From positions 16,372-80,371 of the forward strand of contig JAQMWT010000048.1 of assembly GCA_029834535.1 (NCBI GenBank): a stretch of DNA of 64,000 nucleotides, in the 5' to 3' direction. Each line of letters opens with the position of its first letter. The stretch's first letter is position 1. Shown piece after piece: positions 63,700 through 64,000 of the stretch. Position numbers and translations under genes: made by a program. The stretch is from Chrysophaeum taylorii (lineage: Eukaryota > Sar > Pelagophyceae > Pelagomonadales > Pelagomonadaceae). Below the pieces are notes generated by a model. That model made no database searches. It had not been told where the DNA came from and saw only the letters and a program-made list of their open reading frames with translations.

Positions 63700-64000
63700 A
63701 TGATGATGATGGCGATGATGGTGGTGTTATCAAAGTCAATAATTTTTTCGGAAGCGCAAGTCCCCCGGCAGGACTTGAGCAACGAGGTTTCCCTCCTTCG
63801 GAAGACCGTGAGCGCCGTGGCGCAGTACGCGCTGCGGTGGGAAGCTGTGTGCGGGCGCCAGAAGAAAAAAAAAAATCGAAGCATCGTCCAAGTGTTTGGT
63901 GAAAGGCACAGCGGCACCGACGCTCTGGAAGAGATCATAGTGTCGAATTTTGGAGTCGAGTGTTGTTTCCGCTACTCGCACAAACACATGCTCGCGATGA
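63700..64000 (+). CDS. Partial gene with P-loop-like GERHSGT motif (runs off window)
   Basis: An open frame of 100 codons reaches the window end without a stop. It begins with an ATG cluster (63700-63720) and a short hydrophobic stretch MMVVLSKSIIFSEAQ, a possible signal peptide or anchor. A charged helix LSNEVSLLRKTVSAVAQYAL follows, then NRSIVQVFGERHSGTDALEE and CCFRYSHKHML. The GER(H/N)SGT(N/D)xL pattern after a beta strand, with a downstream H-K-H, resembles the 5'-phosphosulfate loop of sulfotransferase-like proteins found in algae and bacteria; that assignment is from memory. The frame is also open upstream into copy D, so the first ATG is a working start. No bottom-strand alternative is as protein-like. 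Confidence 0.5.
   Translation, partial: MMMMAMMVVLSKSIIFSEAQVPRQDLSNEVSLLRKTVSAVAQYALRWEAVCGRQKKKKNRSIVQVFGERHSGTDALEEIIVSNFGVECCFRYSHKHMLAM

Overview
This is a eukaryotic nuclear window, gene-poor and crowded with transposons. No prokaryotic gene layout is visible. It contains a syntaxin-type SNARE, octotricopeptide-repeat (OPR) proteins with a C-terminal RAP domain, Helitron, hAT and Ty1/copia remnants, and many simple repeats. Expanded OPR/RAP families are best known from algae, so a unicellular photosynthetic protist, perhaps a stramenopile, is my guess. That is inference; nothing here fixes the species.

Layout. 1-10.6 kb: a full-length tRNA-like SINE (863-1167), a 30-bp minisatellite, a Helitron-derived element carrying a broken helicase tail (2876-3911), a receptor-like kinase pseudogene (about 3930-5520), then 5 kb in which I recognise no gene. 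10.66-17.4 kb: a block of different base composition (C/A-rich top strand, pentanucleotide microsatellites, long top-strand open frames without known domains). 17.4-43.58 kb: a tandem array of three 7-10 kb units plus the first 80 bp of a fourth. Each unit carries one bottom-strand OPR-RAP gene of 1030-1150 codons. Units 1 and 2 also hold a 2.6-kb terminal-inverted-repeat (TIR) transposon, and unit 3 keeps the empty target site. Unit 2 has a second TIR element (34756-36234), unit 3 has a small LTR-like element (41323-41759), and unit 1 has a short SINE insertion. 43.6-51.9 kb: a gag-like frame, a second kinase remnant, a collapsed copia element, a Qa-SNARE gene (48066-48452) and hAT debris. 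51.9-63.6 kb: a Helitron remnant inserted into hAT debris, a longer hAT transposase pseudogene (54.7-57.05 kb), a near-complete but frameshifted Helitron Rep-helicase (57.5-61.6 kb, bottom strand) and two head-to-tail Helitron derivatives. At the right edge a top-strand gene with a P-loop-like GERHSGT motif starts at 63700 and runs out of the window.

Likely functional host genes are the three OPR-RAP genes, the SNARE and the right-edge gene, and perhaps the acidic protein at 49399-49941. OPR-RAP proteins bind organellar RNA, each 37-residue repeat acting as a recognition module. Here the repeat number (15, 18, 18) and order differ between tandem copies, as expected for a fast-evolving recognition cluster. 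The transposons give a relative history: unit 3 split off before the 2.6-kb element inserted into the ancestor of units 1 and 2, and each unit later gained its own insertion.

The most novel item is the 2.6-kb element: 17-bp TIRs, an 8-bp target duplication, a pre-insertion site in the same window, and a coding region I cannot assign to any transposase family.
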